This document shows positions 34,412 to 43,390 of a stretch of 51,946 bases of DNA, one piece after another. The stretch lies in the NCBI GenBank assembly GCA_023264635.1, contig JAHFLT010000007.1, forward strand, positions 1-51,946. The letters run 5' to 3'. Under the pieces are notes generated by a model, which searched no databases, was not told where the DNA came from, and saw nothing but the letters and a program-made list of their open reading frames with translations. Source of the DNA: Candidatus Woesearchaeota archaeon (GTDB taxonomy: Archaea; Nanobdellota; Nanobdellia; Woesearchaeales; JAGVYF01). The number at the start of each line of letters is the position of its first letter. The first letter of the stretch is position 1. The translations under genes and the position numbers were made by a program.

Positions 34412-34918
34412 ATGTCCATTCTCACAAAGCAGGAAATCCTCAAAGAAATAAGGAAAGGCCATATTCTAATAACTCCATTTGTTCCAGAAAATGTTGGTCC
34501 CGGCTCACTTGATTTGACGTTAGACAACAAATTCCGTACGTTCATCCGCTCACATAAAATCTACGATGTTCATACCACAGACTATAGTGATATCACAAAA
34601 CTCATTATTACAGATTCAATCGTTGTTAGGCCACAGGAAACAATCCTCGGTATAACCAAAGAAAAAATAACCCTCCCAAGCAATATGTGTGGTTGGCTTG
34701 AGGGGAGGAGCAGATTTGCCCGTCTCGGTTTAATGATACACATTTCAGCTTCGTTCATGCAGCCCGGCATAAGCAATCAGCAGGTCTTGGAGATAACTAA
34801 TGTGGGTCATGTGCCTCTGCGTTTACATGCAGGCACACGAATCTGCCAGTTTATCTTTCAGAAAACTATTGGCAAGGCAAGATATTCTGGCAGATTCCAG
34901 AAGCAGACAGCTCCATAA
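34412..34918 (+). CDS. dcd: dCTP deaminase / dUTPase-like protein
   Basis: A 168-aa trimeric dCTP deaminase-family protein. Shows GPGSLDLTLDNKF, the catalytic segment GWLEGRSRFARLGLMIHISASFMQPG and ICQFIF near the end. It deaminates dCTP to dUTP, or to dUMP in bifunctional archaeal forms, supplying thymidylate. It points opposite to its neighbours and splits the MoxR locus. A TATA-like TTTAAATATATAATTT precedes the start. Confidence 0.9.
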   Translation: MSILTKQEILKEIRKGHILITPFVPENVGPGSLDLTLDNKFRTFIRSHKIYDVHTTDYSDITKLIITDSIVVRPQETILGITKEKITLPSNMCGWLEGRSRFARLGLMIHISASFMQPGISNQQVLEITNVGHVPLRLHAGTRICQFIFQKTIGKARYSGRFQKQTAP

Positions 34919-35066
34919 CAAGAGTCATGAGTCGCTAGGTAATGGTGAGAATGTTTGCTTGTGAGTGGTGGCAAACGGTTTTTGTTTGTGGTAGCAGGTG
35001 GTAAGAGTAGTTGGTGAGCAATCATCAGTGAAGTAATAATAACCAGCGACATGCAAACCAATAATT

Positions 35067-35834
35067 TTATTCTCCGAGTGAATGTAGTTTCAGATTGTAT
35101 TCTTTTGCCAGTTTGAACTCCTTGGGTTTATCTTCAGAACTAACTTTATCTGATTGCGCGCCAATCTCCACGGGAAAATTGTTCAGGTTTAGATCTCTCT
35201 TCTCTGCTTCAGACACTTTGCTTAAGTCGATATCACTCAATGTGGGTTGTATCTGGATATCAAGAACATCATTGCCCAACTTTGCCACTCTTATGTCTCC
35301 GTAAATGTCATTTGTCTCATTCAGTTGAATCGATGGAATTTGCTGTGGTGGCCTGTTACGGAAGAAGGTAAAATCACCAAAAGCATCTAGTTTTAGATCC
35401 CATAATCCTGCAGTTGTGAAATAAATTGACAGAAAGGCCAACACTCCGACGGTAAAAAGTTTCGTAATAACTTTCCTCTGATTGATAAGGCTTCCGACAG
35501 ACACTGTTTTCATTTTCTCTATTAATTCATTGAACAATGCCAACGTAAGCATGTTCTCATTGCCGATATTGTCTCGTGCTGTCCTGAGTATTTCTTTGAC
35601 TTCCGGATTCCTGTCCTCAACTGTCTTTAGCTGGAATGTCTTTGCGCGGTGGGATATCAACCATCCAAAAAATGCAAGAGAGATGACTAGGGGTATGAGC
35701 ATGCTCATGGTAAAGAAAGCGAAGAAAAGCTGCAGCATGAAGAAACTGATTCCCGCATCAAGGAGACTCTCGAGAATGATGACTTTATAGACTTCTGCTC
35801 CCACCTCCTTGAACAGCCGTTTGATTGGTTCCAT
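35067..35834 (-). CDS. Membrane protein of the MoxR/VWA locus
   Basis: A 255-aa protein with two or three membrane segments near the N-terminus (FFMLQLFFAFFTMSMLIPLVISLAFFGWLI, residues 31-60), another near residue 130 (LFTVGVLAFLSIYFTTAGLWDL), and a soluble C-terminal half with acidic repeats. No named family recognised. Its start codon overlaps the stop of the coiled-coil gene upstream by one base, so it belongs to the same operon. Confidence 0.75.
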   Translation of the reverse strand: MEPIKRLFKEVGAEVYKVIILESLLDAGISFFMLQLFFAFFTMSMLIPLVISLAFFGWLISHRAKTFQLKTVEDRNPEVKEILRTARDNIGNENMLTLALFNELIEKMKTVSVGSLINQRKVITKLFTVGVLAFLSIYFTTAGLWDLKLDAFGDFTFFRNRPPQQIPSIQLNETNDIYGDIRVAKLGNDVLDIQIQPTLSDIDLSKVSEAEKRDLNLNNFPVEIGAQSDKVSSEDKPKEFKLAKEYNLKLHSLGE

Positions 35835-36334
35835 CAGTTACCTTTGCACGCCGCCAAATCAGCGCTTAATTTTACATTATCCTTCCGTAAAATATCATTT
35901 TTTATCTCAACATCATTTACTTTATCCAGCGCATTTTTCACTTGTCCTTCAAGGTTGCCTGCTCTTGTTTTCTCTGTTTCATACAATGCCTTTGTCTCCT
36001 GTAGACCCTGTTGCGTCTGCGTCAGCGCTCCTTCTGTTGTCTTTAGTTTTCCTTTGAACTTTTCCAGGTCACTCTGTGTCTCCTCATACAGTTGCCCGTA
36101 CTTGGCAATATCCATCTTGCTGGTGTTGATAGTCGTGGTTGCGCTGGTGTATTGCTCCTTCCAGTGTCTCAGCTCAGCTGAGCATGTCTTTAGGTTTGTT
36201 TTCGTTGACTGGTAGTTTGAGATAATTTCTTTAAATGTTCCTTGATAATAATAAGAAATACCACCCAGCAGAATGAAAGTGACAGCTATTGCAAAGATCA
36301 GAAAACTGTTGATATGGCGTTTCATGAAACTCAT
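35834..36334 (-). CDS. Membrane-anchored coiled-coil protein of the MoxR/VWA locus
   Basis: A 166-aa protein with one N-terminal membrane segment (FLIFAIAVTFILLGGISYYY) and then a long coiled coil (residues 40-165; LKTTEGALTQTQQGLQETK). The coiled coil lies outside the cell if the N-terminus is cytoplasmic. It probably serves as a spacer or scaffold for the VWA proteins encoded around it. Confidence 0.72.
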   Translation of the reverse strand: MSFMKRHINSFLIFAIAVTFILLGGISYYYQGTFKEIISNYQSTKTNLKTCSAELRHWKEQYTSATTTINTSKMDIAKYGQLYEETQSDLEKFKGKLKTTEGALTQTQQGLQETKALYETEKTRAGNLEGQVKNALDKVNDVEIKNDILRKDNVKLSADLAACKGN

Positions 36335-36388
36335 AGCAGCAACTCAGGTGTTACATACAATTAGGTATTCTCCTTGTTCTTACATATA

Positions 36389-38806
36389 TCACATGTCATT
36401 TTCTTTAAATCTCCGGATAGCTATCTCCAGCAGAAAGATGACCATTGCAGCGACAAGGAAATATTCTTTCAAATCCCTCTTTTCGCGGCGTTCTCTTCTG
36501 GAGACGCTCTTAACAAAGTCTGCAATTTGTTTAGTTTCTGTGGGTTTAAATAACTTGCCGCCAGAGGAAGCCACGATTTTATGCAACGTTTGACTCATGC
36601 CAAGATCCTGGTATTCTCTTTCATAATCAGCTGCATAGGTTGCCTCAAGCAGTTTATGAAATCCTTCTTTCTGTTGCGTGAACACAGATTGGTACATGTC
36701 TTTCTCCACTTTACTGAACTCCATCCTTTCCACAACAGGAACTTTTTTTGATTTCACGAACGCCTTACTGGGCGTATTTATCCGCGTGTCATCAACGCTC
36801 ACAACATATTCCTTTTTTCGCTCAGGATCACCGATATTCCAGTTGAATATTCTTGTCATCAGCCGTGAGTTCCTTTTGCTGAGAAGCTCCCCCAGATTAT
36901 CTCCAGAAAATCCGGTGATAGTCGTTACCCTTCCCAATCCATATCTCCAGACAGTTACAATCGGTTCTCCAACATTATTGCTAATAAGCAGCTGTGCATT
37001 CGCTTTTGGCACAACCTGATTCGTACTTTGTACAATGGCATCGATGTCAAGGTCTTTTGTGATGAAATGGTTGCTGTTCAATATGACCAACCCAGCTGGA
37101 CCTGTTTGTGGTTTCTCTTCAGCTTCTCCGAAGATGACCTTGAACCTATTTGCCTCAGAGGCATGAAAGTAGATGCCGTTCCCGTTTTCTGCAGTGTCCT
37201 TAAGGAACTGCTCATCGACATGTGCCCCCACTCCGACGACATACACCTTCGTTCCCCTGCTAGCCATAGCAGATGCTATATCCTTGGTCTGCTGTTTTAT
37301 TCCATCATTGAATGTCATCCCATCAGTAAACAAGATGACGTTCTTGTCTCCCTGAACGTTTTTCAGCAGTTCGTTAGCTCCCAACAGCCCAACATGGAAA
37401 TATGACTGCCCAGAACCCTTCAACCTGGATAGTTTATCGAGTAGTACTTTCTTGTTCTGATACAGCGGTGCAATGTCCTCAACCTTATATGCCTCTGTAG
37501 CAAATGCCACTGCACCTATCTTGTTTGTCTGGCTTAAGCTGTCTACAACACTCATTGCAAGAGCTTTTGCCAGACTCAACCCTCTCTGTTCCCGTCCAGC
37601 TGTCTGCACAAGTTTTCCATTGACAAGTTCATATGTTTCTCCCGTTGTTCCCGAGATGTCAATGACTACAACAATATTGGAATTCCCCCGTTTTCTTTCG
37701 CCTTTTCCCACAGTGACTGGCAGGATTGATTCTAGTAATGATCCTTTGTACTTGCCCCCGTCAAAGCTGTGTTCTCCGCCAATGATCGCAATACCATTGC
37801 CATCTATTGCAAAATTGGTAAGCGGCTCCAAGTTGCGCACGTCTTCAGCAGGAATATCATTCAGCACAACTGCATAATACTTGTCAAGCTCTTTTGGAAT
37901 TATTGCAGCTTTTGTCACATCATACAGTTCATCCACTATAGTAAGCAGCGGATCACTTTTTTGTGAGACAAAAAGGATGCTCGGCTTGTCTACGACGTGG
38001 ATTGTCTTATAAAACACATTATTCTGGGGAAAATAATCATTATCCGCAGTTATCCTGGCGACTATTTTATGGTATCCCTTGTCAAAGCGCCTGGTGAAAA
38101 AAATCTCGTCACTATTTTCTCCTTTTGTTATTCTCACTTCAGTATCGGGAATGGGGATATCATCAATAGTGAGAGATAATGTATAATCCTTAGTCCCAAA
38201 ATGAACAACTCGTGCAAGGATATTGTTTTCTGCATCAGTGACTGTTTTTGTAGGCCCAAATACAGCAACGCCGACATCTTGTTTAACTGGCTCAAGCGCT
38301 ACTGCGCTGATAGTCGCATTCAAGCTCGCCGCAAAAAGGCCAGCATCTTCCATGCTGATACCTTCATGGCTGTTGCCATCGCTTATCAAAAGTATATTCG
38401 AGTCCTCTTCAAGCGAGTTCAGGATACCTTCTCCCAGGGGAGAACGAAGCCCCGTTGCAATCATCTGCAGTTGGAGCGGAAGCTCTTTTTTTAGACCTGC
38501 GAGCAGCGTAGGAATGGGATGCATGTCGAAGATGTCCATTGAGGTTGAATTATCATAGAGGATTGTCAGCTTAAGATTTCCCTGTACCTTGCTCGTAGTT
38601 TCCTGAAAAGGCGCTGCCAGCGCGAAAAGGAGAAGTGTAAAAATCGTGGTTCTACTAAAGAACACAAATGTGCGCATCAGTTTCCGTGTTTTTTGTACAC
38701 GTGAATCTGGATTCTTTACCGTAACGAATTGTCTTCTGACCAGAAAAAAAATAAAGATGATGATCACGGGAAGAAGGAAAAGGTATTCCGGATGGAGGAA
38801 CATCAT
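36389..38806 (-). CDS. BatA/B-like membrane protein with two VWA domains and a GATase-like domain
   Basis: An 805-aa protein. Two N-terminal membrane segments (residues 6-22 and about 47-65), then a first VWA-like domain with LYDNSTSMDIFD (DxSxS). A class I amidotransferase-like segment (AIIGGEHSFDGGKYKGSLLESILPV) follows, then a second VWA with VVVIDISGTTG and LFTDGMTFNDG. Near the C-terminus is another membrane segment (EYFLVAAMVIFLLEIAI). It spans the membrane with large metal-binding domains, like aerotolerance-type BatA/BatB. The stop overlaps nothing; the upstream gene ends one base before its start, indicating one operon. Confidence 0.85.
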   Translation of the reverse strand: MMFLHPEYLFLLPVIIIFIFFLVRRQFVTVKNPDSRVQKTRKLMRTFVFFSRTTIFTLLLFALAAPFQETTSKVQGNLKLTILYDNSTSMDIFDMHPIPTLLAGLKKELPLQLQMIATGLRSPLGEGILNSLEEDSNILLISDGNSHEGISMEDAGLFAASLNATISAVALEPVKQDVGVAVFGPTKTVTDAENNILARVVHFGTKDYTLSLTIDDIPIPDTEVRITKGENSDEIFFTRRFDKGYHKIVARITADNDYFPQNNVFYKTIHVVDKPSILFVSQKSDPLLTIVDELYDVTKAAIIPKELDKYYAVVLNDIPAEDVRNLEPLTNFAIDGNGIAIIGGEHSFDGGKYKGSLLESILPVTVGKGERKRGNSNIVVVIDISGTTGETYELVNGKLVQTAGREQRGLSLAKALAMSVVDSLSQTNKIGAVAFATEAYKVEDIAPLYQNKKVLLDKLSRLKGSGQSYFHVGLLGANELLKNVQGDKNVILFTDGMTFNDGIKQQTKDIASAMASRGTKVYVVGVGAHVDEQFLKDTAENGNGIYFHASEANRFKVIFGEAEEKPQTGPAGLVILNSNHFITKDLDIDAIVQSTNQVVPKANAQLLISNNVGEPIVTVWRYGLGRVTTITGFSGDNLGELLSKRNSRLMTRIFNWNIGDPERKKEYVVSVDDTRINTPSKAFVKSKKVPVVERMEFSKVEKDMYQSVFTQQKEGFHKLLEATYAADYEREYQDLGMSQTLHKIVASSGGKLFKPTETKQIADFVKSVSRRERREKRDLKEYFLVAAMVIFLLEIAIRRFKENDM

Positions 38807-40624
38807 CTAGAAATCACCTCTCATTTTGATGTAGAATAACTCAAAAAGTACGATTAACATCCCTATTATTATTGCATGCGTGTCATAGGGGATGGGTTTT
38901 AGTCGTTTCTCTCTGCCGCCTGAGATAAGTGAGTCTCCCCCCGAACTCTTGGTTTGCTTTGAAACATCTGATTCCCGTTCATTAAGTAGGTTGGCAGCCA
39001 CCTTTTTATCTTCCATCGTGTAGATACCTATAGTATCAAGGACAACGCTAGTATCTGTCTTATATCCATTTGGCGTTTTTATCACTTGTTTTCGTGGAAG
39101 ATTAAGAATCTTGCCAGTGGCATAATTAAGTGAAGCAATAGATCCCTCGTCTGTCAAAAAATCAAGAGTGCGTTTCCAGAAAATGGGATAGTACAAATCA
39201 GCTTTGAAGTCTGATTCATCATCCATAAGGCCATAATAAAGCACTTTCCCCTTGCCCAGCTTGCTTAGTGTGATGACGGGTGAATCATCAATTGTTGCAA
39301 GAGCTGTCGTGCCTGATTTTGCTTTAACCTTGAAAAATTTATTGACTGTTCCGAAAGTGATGTCCTTGGTGATGCTTGTGTCTTCAGCAACGGTTATCGG
39401 TGCTCTTCTTTCATCCAAGGATAAGAAATCTACAGGTAGTAATCCTTGTAAATCGACTTGGAATAAGTCTGGTTGCGCCATAATGATGACGCTTGCGCCG
39501 TTGTTTACTCTGTCAATAATTTGTTTTATAGTACCTGGCAGCAGCAGTTTGCGGTTCACATTATTAATGATGATGATATCATGATCGATGTTCAATGCTT
39601 TTGGTGGCGTTTCAACATTCACCACAATCCTCTCCAACAGGTCAAGCGCAGTGCTGATGTATTTTCCTTTGTTATTGGTAATAAAAACAATCTTGGTTTT
39701 CTTGTCTTCGGGGGTGCTTATGTATGCGACATTATCTACTTGCAAGTCATCTTTGGTCTCAAGTTCAATCTTCGTTATCCCTTTCGGTGTGGTGAATGAG
39801 AACACCTCCGCATTTCGCGGCGGGATAATAAGAGTATCCTTGATGTTATTGATTCGTATAGGCACTTTTGCTTCTACGTCATTAAAATTCTTGACAACAA
39901 CCCGTGATTTGTCTTCTTCAACAGTCATGTCAACTATACCCACATTTTTTGCCGCAGATGCCACACTATTAAATTCGACAATTATTCCCAATGATTCAAG
40001 CATTTTTTTCGCCACATTCAGGTCTACATCAACATTCGTATCTATAAAGTCAGAGAAGACAACGACCTTTCCTTTCTTATCTCTCAGAAGATCTCCAGCA
40101 AAAACAAGTGCATCATACAAATGGGTGGAAACATCTTTAGGTTGTAAAGTGGATAATGATGTTTCAGCATCAGCAGAGTCTGCATTTTCCAGAATTATTT
40201 CTGGCACTCTGCCTGCAGCAATGATGGTATTTTTTTTCCCAAAAGAATTTTTCGCGAGGACTATTTCCTGTTCAAATCTCGTCTTTCCGGAGGGCATAAT
40301 GGTTTGTGAGCTTGCAGAGATATCAATTACAAGGACAGTATGTTCTACAGCTATGCTCTCGGGAACATTGATAAACGGTTTCATTACAGCAATAACTAAA
40401 GTAGTCAGCGCAAGCAGCTGTATAAGGAACAATACGTTGCGCAGCAGCGTTATGAAAAATGTTTTCTTGAACCCCTGAAATTGCAGCTCGCGGAAAAAGA
40501 ACATGAGTGAAGGTATTTTTTCTATGCGCGGTTTTGGTCGTATAAGGTAAAGAATAATGAGGGGGATAATAACATAGGCAGCATAGATTCCTGCGGGATA
40601 CATAACATACTGTGCTATATCCAT
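38807..40624 (-). CDS. BatA-like VWA membrane protein
   Basis: 605 aa from ATG 40624 (MDIAQYVMYP), or 607 aa from ATG 40630; the long upstream extension in this frame has no membrane or family character. N-terminal BatA motif: AAYVIIPLIILYLIRPKPRIEKIPSLMFF, then a second membrane segment. VWA motif VLVIDISASSQT (DxSxS) with VVVFSDFIDT. A GATase-like domain (ITNNKGKYISTALDLL, ASVIIMAQPDL, GKVLYYGLMDDE) follows, and a C-terminal membrane segment (AIIIGMLIVLFELFYI) closes it. It is the first gene of the leftward locus and a partner of the following 805-aa protein. Confidence 0.84.
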   Translation of the reverse strand: MDIAQYVMYPAGIYAAYVIIPLIILYLIRPKPRIEKIPSLMFFFRELQFQGFKKTFFITLLRNVLFLIQLLALTTLVIAVMKPFINVPESIAVEHTVLVIDISASSQTIMPSGKTRFEQEIVLAKNSFGKKNTIIAAGRVPEIILENADSADAETSLSTLQPKDVSTHLYDALVFAGDLLRDKKGKVVVFSDFIDTNVDVDLNVAKKMLESLGIIVEFNSVASAAKNVGIVDMTVEEDKSRVVVKNFNDVEAKVPIRINNIKDTLIIPPRNAEVFSFTTPKGITKIELETKDDLQVDNVAYISTPEDKKTKIVFITNNKGKYISTALDLLERIVVNVETPPKALNIDHDIIIINNVNRKLLLPGTIKQIIDRVNNGASVIIMAQPDLFQVDLQGLLPVDFLSLDERRAPITVAEDTSITKDITFGTVNKFFKVKAKSGTTALATIDDSPVITLSKLGKGKVLYYGLMDDESDFKADLYYPIFWKRTLDFLTDEGSIASLNYATGKILNLPRKQVIKTPNGYKTDTSVVLDTIGIYTMEDKKVAANLLNERESDVSKQTKSSGGDSLISGGREKRLKPIPYDTHAIIIGMLIVLFELFYIKMRGDF

Positions 40625-40630
40625 GTGCAT

Positions 40631-40835
40631 GAGCAAAATATGTTTATGTTTAAATAAGTTACAGCATTCTCTAGAAACTTTGTAGAAACTTTGACATCTA
40701 TTCTGAGAATACTCTCGAGAATGTAGAGGATGTCTACATTGAATGTAGTGAGAATGCACCTGTTTTAGATTCCGTAAACTATTTAAAGAAGCAGCGATTA
40801 GGAAAAACATATCCATCTTTCGAGGTGACTTATTA
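40631..40835. promoter_or_regulatory. Divergent control region with GAGAATG motifs
   Basis: Between the leftward VWA operon and the rightward lipoprotein. CATTCTC/GAGAATG occurs at 40665-40671, 40717-40723 and 40750-40756, and ATTCTGAGAAT is an 11-bp palindrome in between. TTAGAAACTTTG-type words are tandemly duplicated near 40671-40693. TATA candidates are TTATTTAAACAT leftward (as read on the minus strand) and AACTATTTAAAG near 40777 rightward. GAGGTGA precedes ATG 40836. Confidence 0.5.
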
Positions 40836-41351
40836 ATGAAGGTAAACGTAATTGCGGTGATAATTGGGTTAATATTCATTCTGGCAATAGGGTGTGCAGC
40901 ACCAGAGCAATCAGTACAAGCTCCTCAAGCTGCTCCTCATCAAGCAGCACCTGCTGAGAAACCAGCAGCTCCTGTAACTCCTCCACCAGCAGCTCCTGCT
41001 GAAATGCCCACTACAGAGAAGAAAGTCGAAGCACCCACAAAAGAAGAAAAATCTGCAGCTGTTGCAACAAATGTGATAAAATTAGTGCAGCAGGATGGGT
41101 ATGTTGTATTTGACAAAAATGATATAAAAGTTAAGAAAGGGTCAATAGTCACTTTCCAATACGCTGGAGAAAAGAGCAAGACCGTTGTCAATGTCTATGG
41201 CCCAGATGGAAAGCCAGTAGGAAAACTGAGTGGGAGTGGCTATCTTGTCTCTGGTCAGGAATGGGCAACACCTTCTCTTGACAAGGAAGGTGTTTACAGC
41301 ATGAAAATTCTGTATGGCAAGAAACTAGAAGGGACAATAACAGTTGAATAG
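40836..41351 (+). CDS. Lipoprotein with Pro/Ala-rich linker and cupredoxin-like domain
   Basis: A 171-aa lipoprotein: signal peptide to the lipobox LAIGC, then a Pro/Ala/Glu linker to about residue 72. The last 90 residues form a beta domain (YVVFDKNDIKVKKGSIVTFQYAG ... GVYSMKILYGKKLEGTITVE) with the pattern of cupredoxins. The Cys/His/Met copper ligands of blue copper proteins are absent, so it probably uses only the fold. It is exposed on the cell surface and divergent from the VWA operon. Confidence 0.8.
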   Translation: MKVNVIAVIIGLIFILAIGCAAPEQSVQAPQAAPHQAAPAEKPAAPVTPPPAAPAEMPTTEKKVEAPTKEEKSAAVATNVIKLVQQDGYVVFDKNDIKVKKGSIVTFQYAGEKSKTVVNVYGPDGKPVGKLSGSGYLVSGQEWATPSLDKEGVYSMKILYGKKLEGTITVE

Positions 41352-41375
41352 GTTTTCCCTTTTTCTTTTTTACTT

Positions 41376-42593
41376 TTATTTCTTATTTTCAGCTTTTCCG
41401 TAAAAGATATTATCTTTGTCTCTCGTGATAGTAATCTTTATTTTCTTGCCTATGTTATCCAGTCCTTTCATCTCTCTGAGCGTTATACATCTTCCTTTTG
41501 CAGCTGCAAGCAATTCATCAGGATATCTTCCCGGAACGACGACAACAGCTTCTACGCACTCTCCAGTTTTGAATGGCTTTGGGAGAGGTTTTGTGTTTTT
41601 CAGCGTGTGATCTTTTGCGAACAAGTCAATAGCTGGATAAGTAGACTGTAATTCTGTAAGGAACTTTCCAAATGCCTTCCACCTGACCTGCTTAGTTGGA
41701 TTCCTTCCAAATCGATATAAAAGGAAGTTCTGTACATACACTTTCTTGCATCCAATACTTTGTGCAAAAGCTACTATGTCCTTAATATCCTGTTCATTGA
41801 CTCCTTTTAGATAGACTGGTGCAATGACAACATCTATCCCTATTTGAATAGCATGTTCAACCATATCTCTTACCTGTGCACTATTATATCTGTTAGTCCC
41901 TGCTAATTCTTTGCTTTTCTTGTCGCTAATGGCGTTGATTGAGACATCAAGCTGCCCCAATCCCGCCTCTTTAACTTCCGTAAGGAAATATTTTGATAGT
42001 AGTGTACCATTTGTAATGAGGGCTATTTTACCAACAAGTCGGAGATGTCTAATGTCCCCAATCAGCTGAATCAATTCTGCATATAGCGTAGGCTCTCCTT
42101 GCGTGTTGAGCCATATATCCATAATCTCCTCTTTGAAAGCGAGAACTTTCTCGAGTTCCCTGACAAGGTATTCCCTCTCTACGACATAGTCTCGGCTTTT
42201 CCTGCTGTCGTCTCCCTCATCTACTGAACAAAATGTGCAGTTAATGTTACACCCTGTTATAGGTTTTACCTCTAGCATATTAGTCCCTCTGTCAACAATG
42301 CCAAATGCAAGGCTTCCAATAAGCGGTATGCCACTATTCCCGTGTATAAAATATGCAGGCTTCTTCGTCACAATGCTACGAAGTCCCGGAAGGTACGTAG
42401 TAAACATGACTCTGAAACGCTCTCTCACTTCTTCTTCGCTGGTTTCCTCTATTGTCAATACGTTTCCTTTTGCATGGATTTGGCTAGAGAAGGCCGCTTT
42501 GGGAATAACCAGTTCAAATATCTTATACAGGTTGACCACAATAGAATTCTCTTCTTCATGGAATGAGACCATTTCAAAGTGAACAGCTGCCAT
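41376..42593 (-). CDS. Radical SAM protein with C-terminal TRAM-like domain
   Basis: About 405 aa. The iron-sulphur motif is CNINCTFC (CxxxCxxC), followed by the GEPTL segment (NTQGEPTLYAEL) and ITNGTLLS, typical of radical SAM barrels. The tail GRCITLREMKGLDNIGKKIKITI... has the small beta-barrel character of TRAM domains, which bind RNA. That combination suggests tRNA or rRNA modification; the specific reaction is unknown. ATG 42593 or 42602 can be the start. Confidence 0.86.
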   Translation of the reverse strand: MAAVHFEMVSFHEEENSIVVNLYKIFELVIPKAAFSSQIHAKGNVLTIEETSEEEVRERFRVMFTTYLPGLRSIVTKKPAYFIHGNSGIPLIGSLAFGIVDRGTNMLEVKPITGCNINCTFCSVDEGDDSRKSRDYVVEREYLVRELEKVLAFKEEIMDIWLNTQGEPTLYAELIQLIGDIRHLRLVGKIALITNGTLLSKYFLTEVKEAGLGQLDVSINAISDKKSKELAGTNRYNSAQVRDMVEHAIQIGIDVVIAPVYLKGVNEQDIKDIVAFAQSIGCKKVYVQNFLLYRFGRNPTKQVRWKAFGKFLTELQSTYPAIDLFAKDHTLKNTKPLPKPFKTGECVEAVVVVPGRYPDELLAAAKGRCITLREMKGLDNIGKKIKITITRDKDNIFYGKAENKK

Positions 42594-42706
42594 GCTGTGC
42601 AAGAAAAGTCTCCATTATTTAAAGTTCACTGGGAGAGTAATCACTAAGTGATAGTAATGAACACGAGCACAATAATACATAAATAGTTCATTGGCATTTT
42701 TTGTAT

Positions 42707-43303
42707 ATGGACGGAAAGATAACATTTACCTATGATACTCTCTTTGAGTTTGTCAGGAGAGAAAAAAGCAGGGAGGACTTGCAGAAAATTGAACCCTCAT
42801 TTTATCTGGATGTTATGAATTATCTTCAAGACAAGGCAAAATCATTTGCACAGTCCAATAATAACGTCTTTGCAGAAGAGGAACAAGTGAAACTCCAGAA
42901 GCAAATAACAAACATCAAACTGCTTCTTAGGGACATCTATGAATGGAGAGAAAAGAAGATAATGCACATGGCCCTGATTAAAAGCAGAACACTCTCTTCG
43001 GTAATAGATACGTCCTCTCTTCTCGAAGAAGAGAAGCAGCTGTTTAATGATTTACTTGCCATCTTTTCGCAGCATCGTAATACTATCCTTAACCACCTGC
43101 TGGGCAAGCAGCAGAGTATTCAGACCAGTGAGAAGATAATCATCACTTTCCTTCAGCCAGTGCCAAAATTCGTAGGCAGAAATCTGGAATTATATGGTCC
43201 TTATGAGTTAGGTAATGTAGCTACGATTCCCAAAGAGCTTGCTCTTGTTCTTATCGCAAAAGGTCGTGCTCGAGAAGTTACGGAAGAGAAATTATCTGTC
43301 TAA
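42707..43303 (+). CDS. GINS complex subunit Gins51 (archaeal replication)
   Basis: 198 aa from ATG 42707. The helical A domain begins with TYDTLFEFVRREKSREDLQKI and FYLDVMNYLQDKAKSF. The C-terminal B domain reads IIITFLQPVPKFVGRNLELYGPYELGNVATIPKELALVLIAKGRA, the Gins51/Sld5-Psf1 pattern with the A domain first. GINS couples the MCM helicase to Cdc45/RecJ at the replication fork. It is isolated from other replication genes in this window. Confidence 0.88.
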   Translation: MDGKITFTYDTLFEFVRREKSREDLQKIEPSFYLDVMNYLQDKAKSFAQSNNNVFAEEEQVKLQKQITNIKLLLRDIYEWREKKIMHMALIKSRTLSSVIDTSSLLEEEKQLFNDLLAIFSQHRNTILNHLLGKQQSIQTSEKIIITFLQPVPKFVGRNLELYGPYELGNVATIPKELALVLIAKGRAREVTEEKLSV

Positions 43304-43390
43304 ATTTTTCAGTGAGACTCTCTTCATTGTACCACCAAATGAGTTTTTCCATATACAAAAGTTTATTAATGAAAAAGGTAGCTAGTCCAT

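Noticed and set aside
34919-35066. Possible C/D-box RNA between dcd and the membrane protein gene
   Set aside because: A CTGATGA word occurs on the minus strand, but no properly spaced C, D', C' and D set was found.
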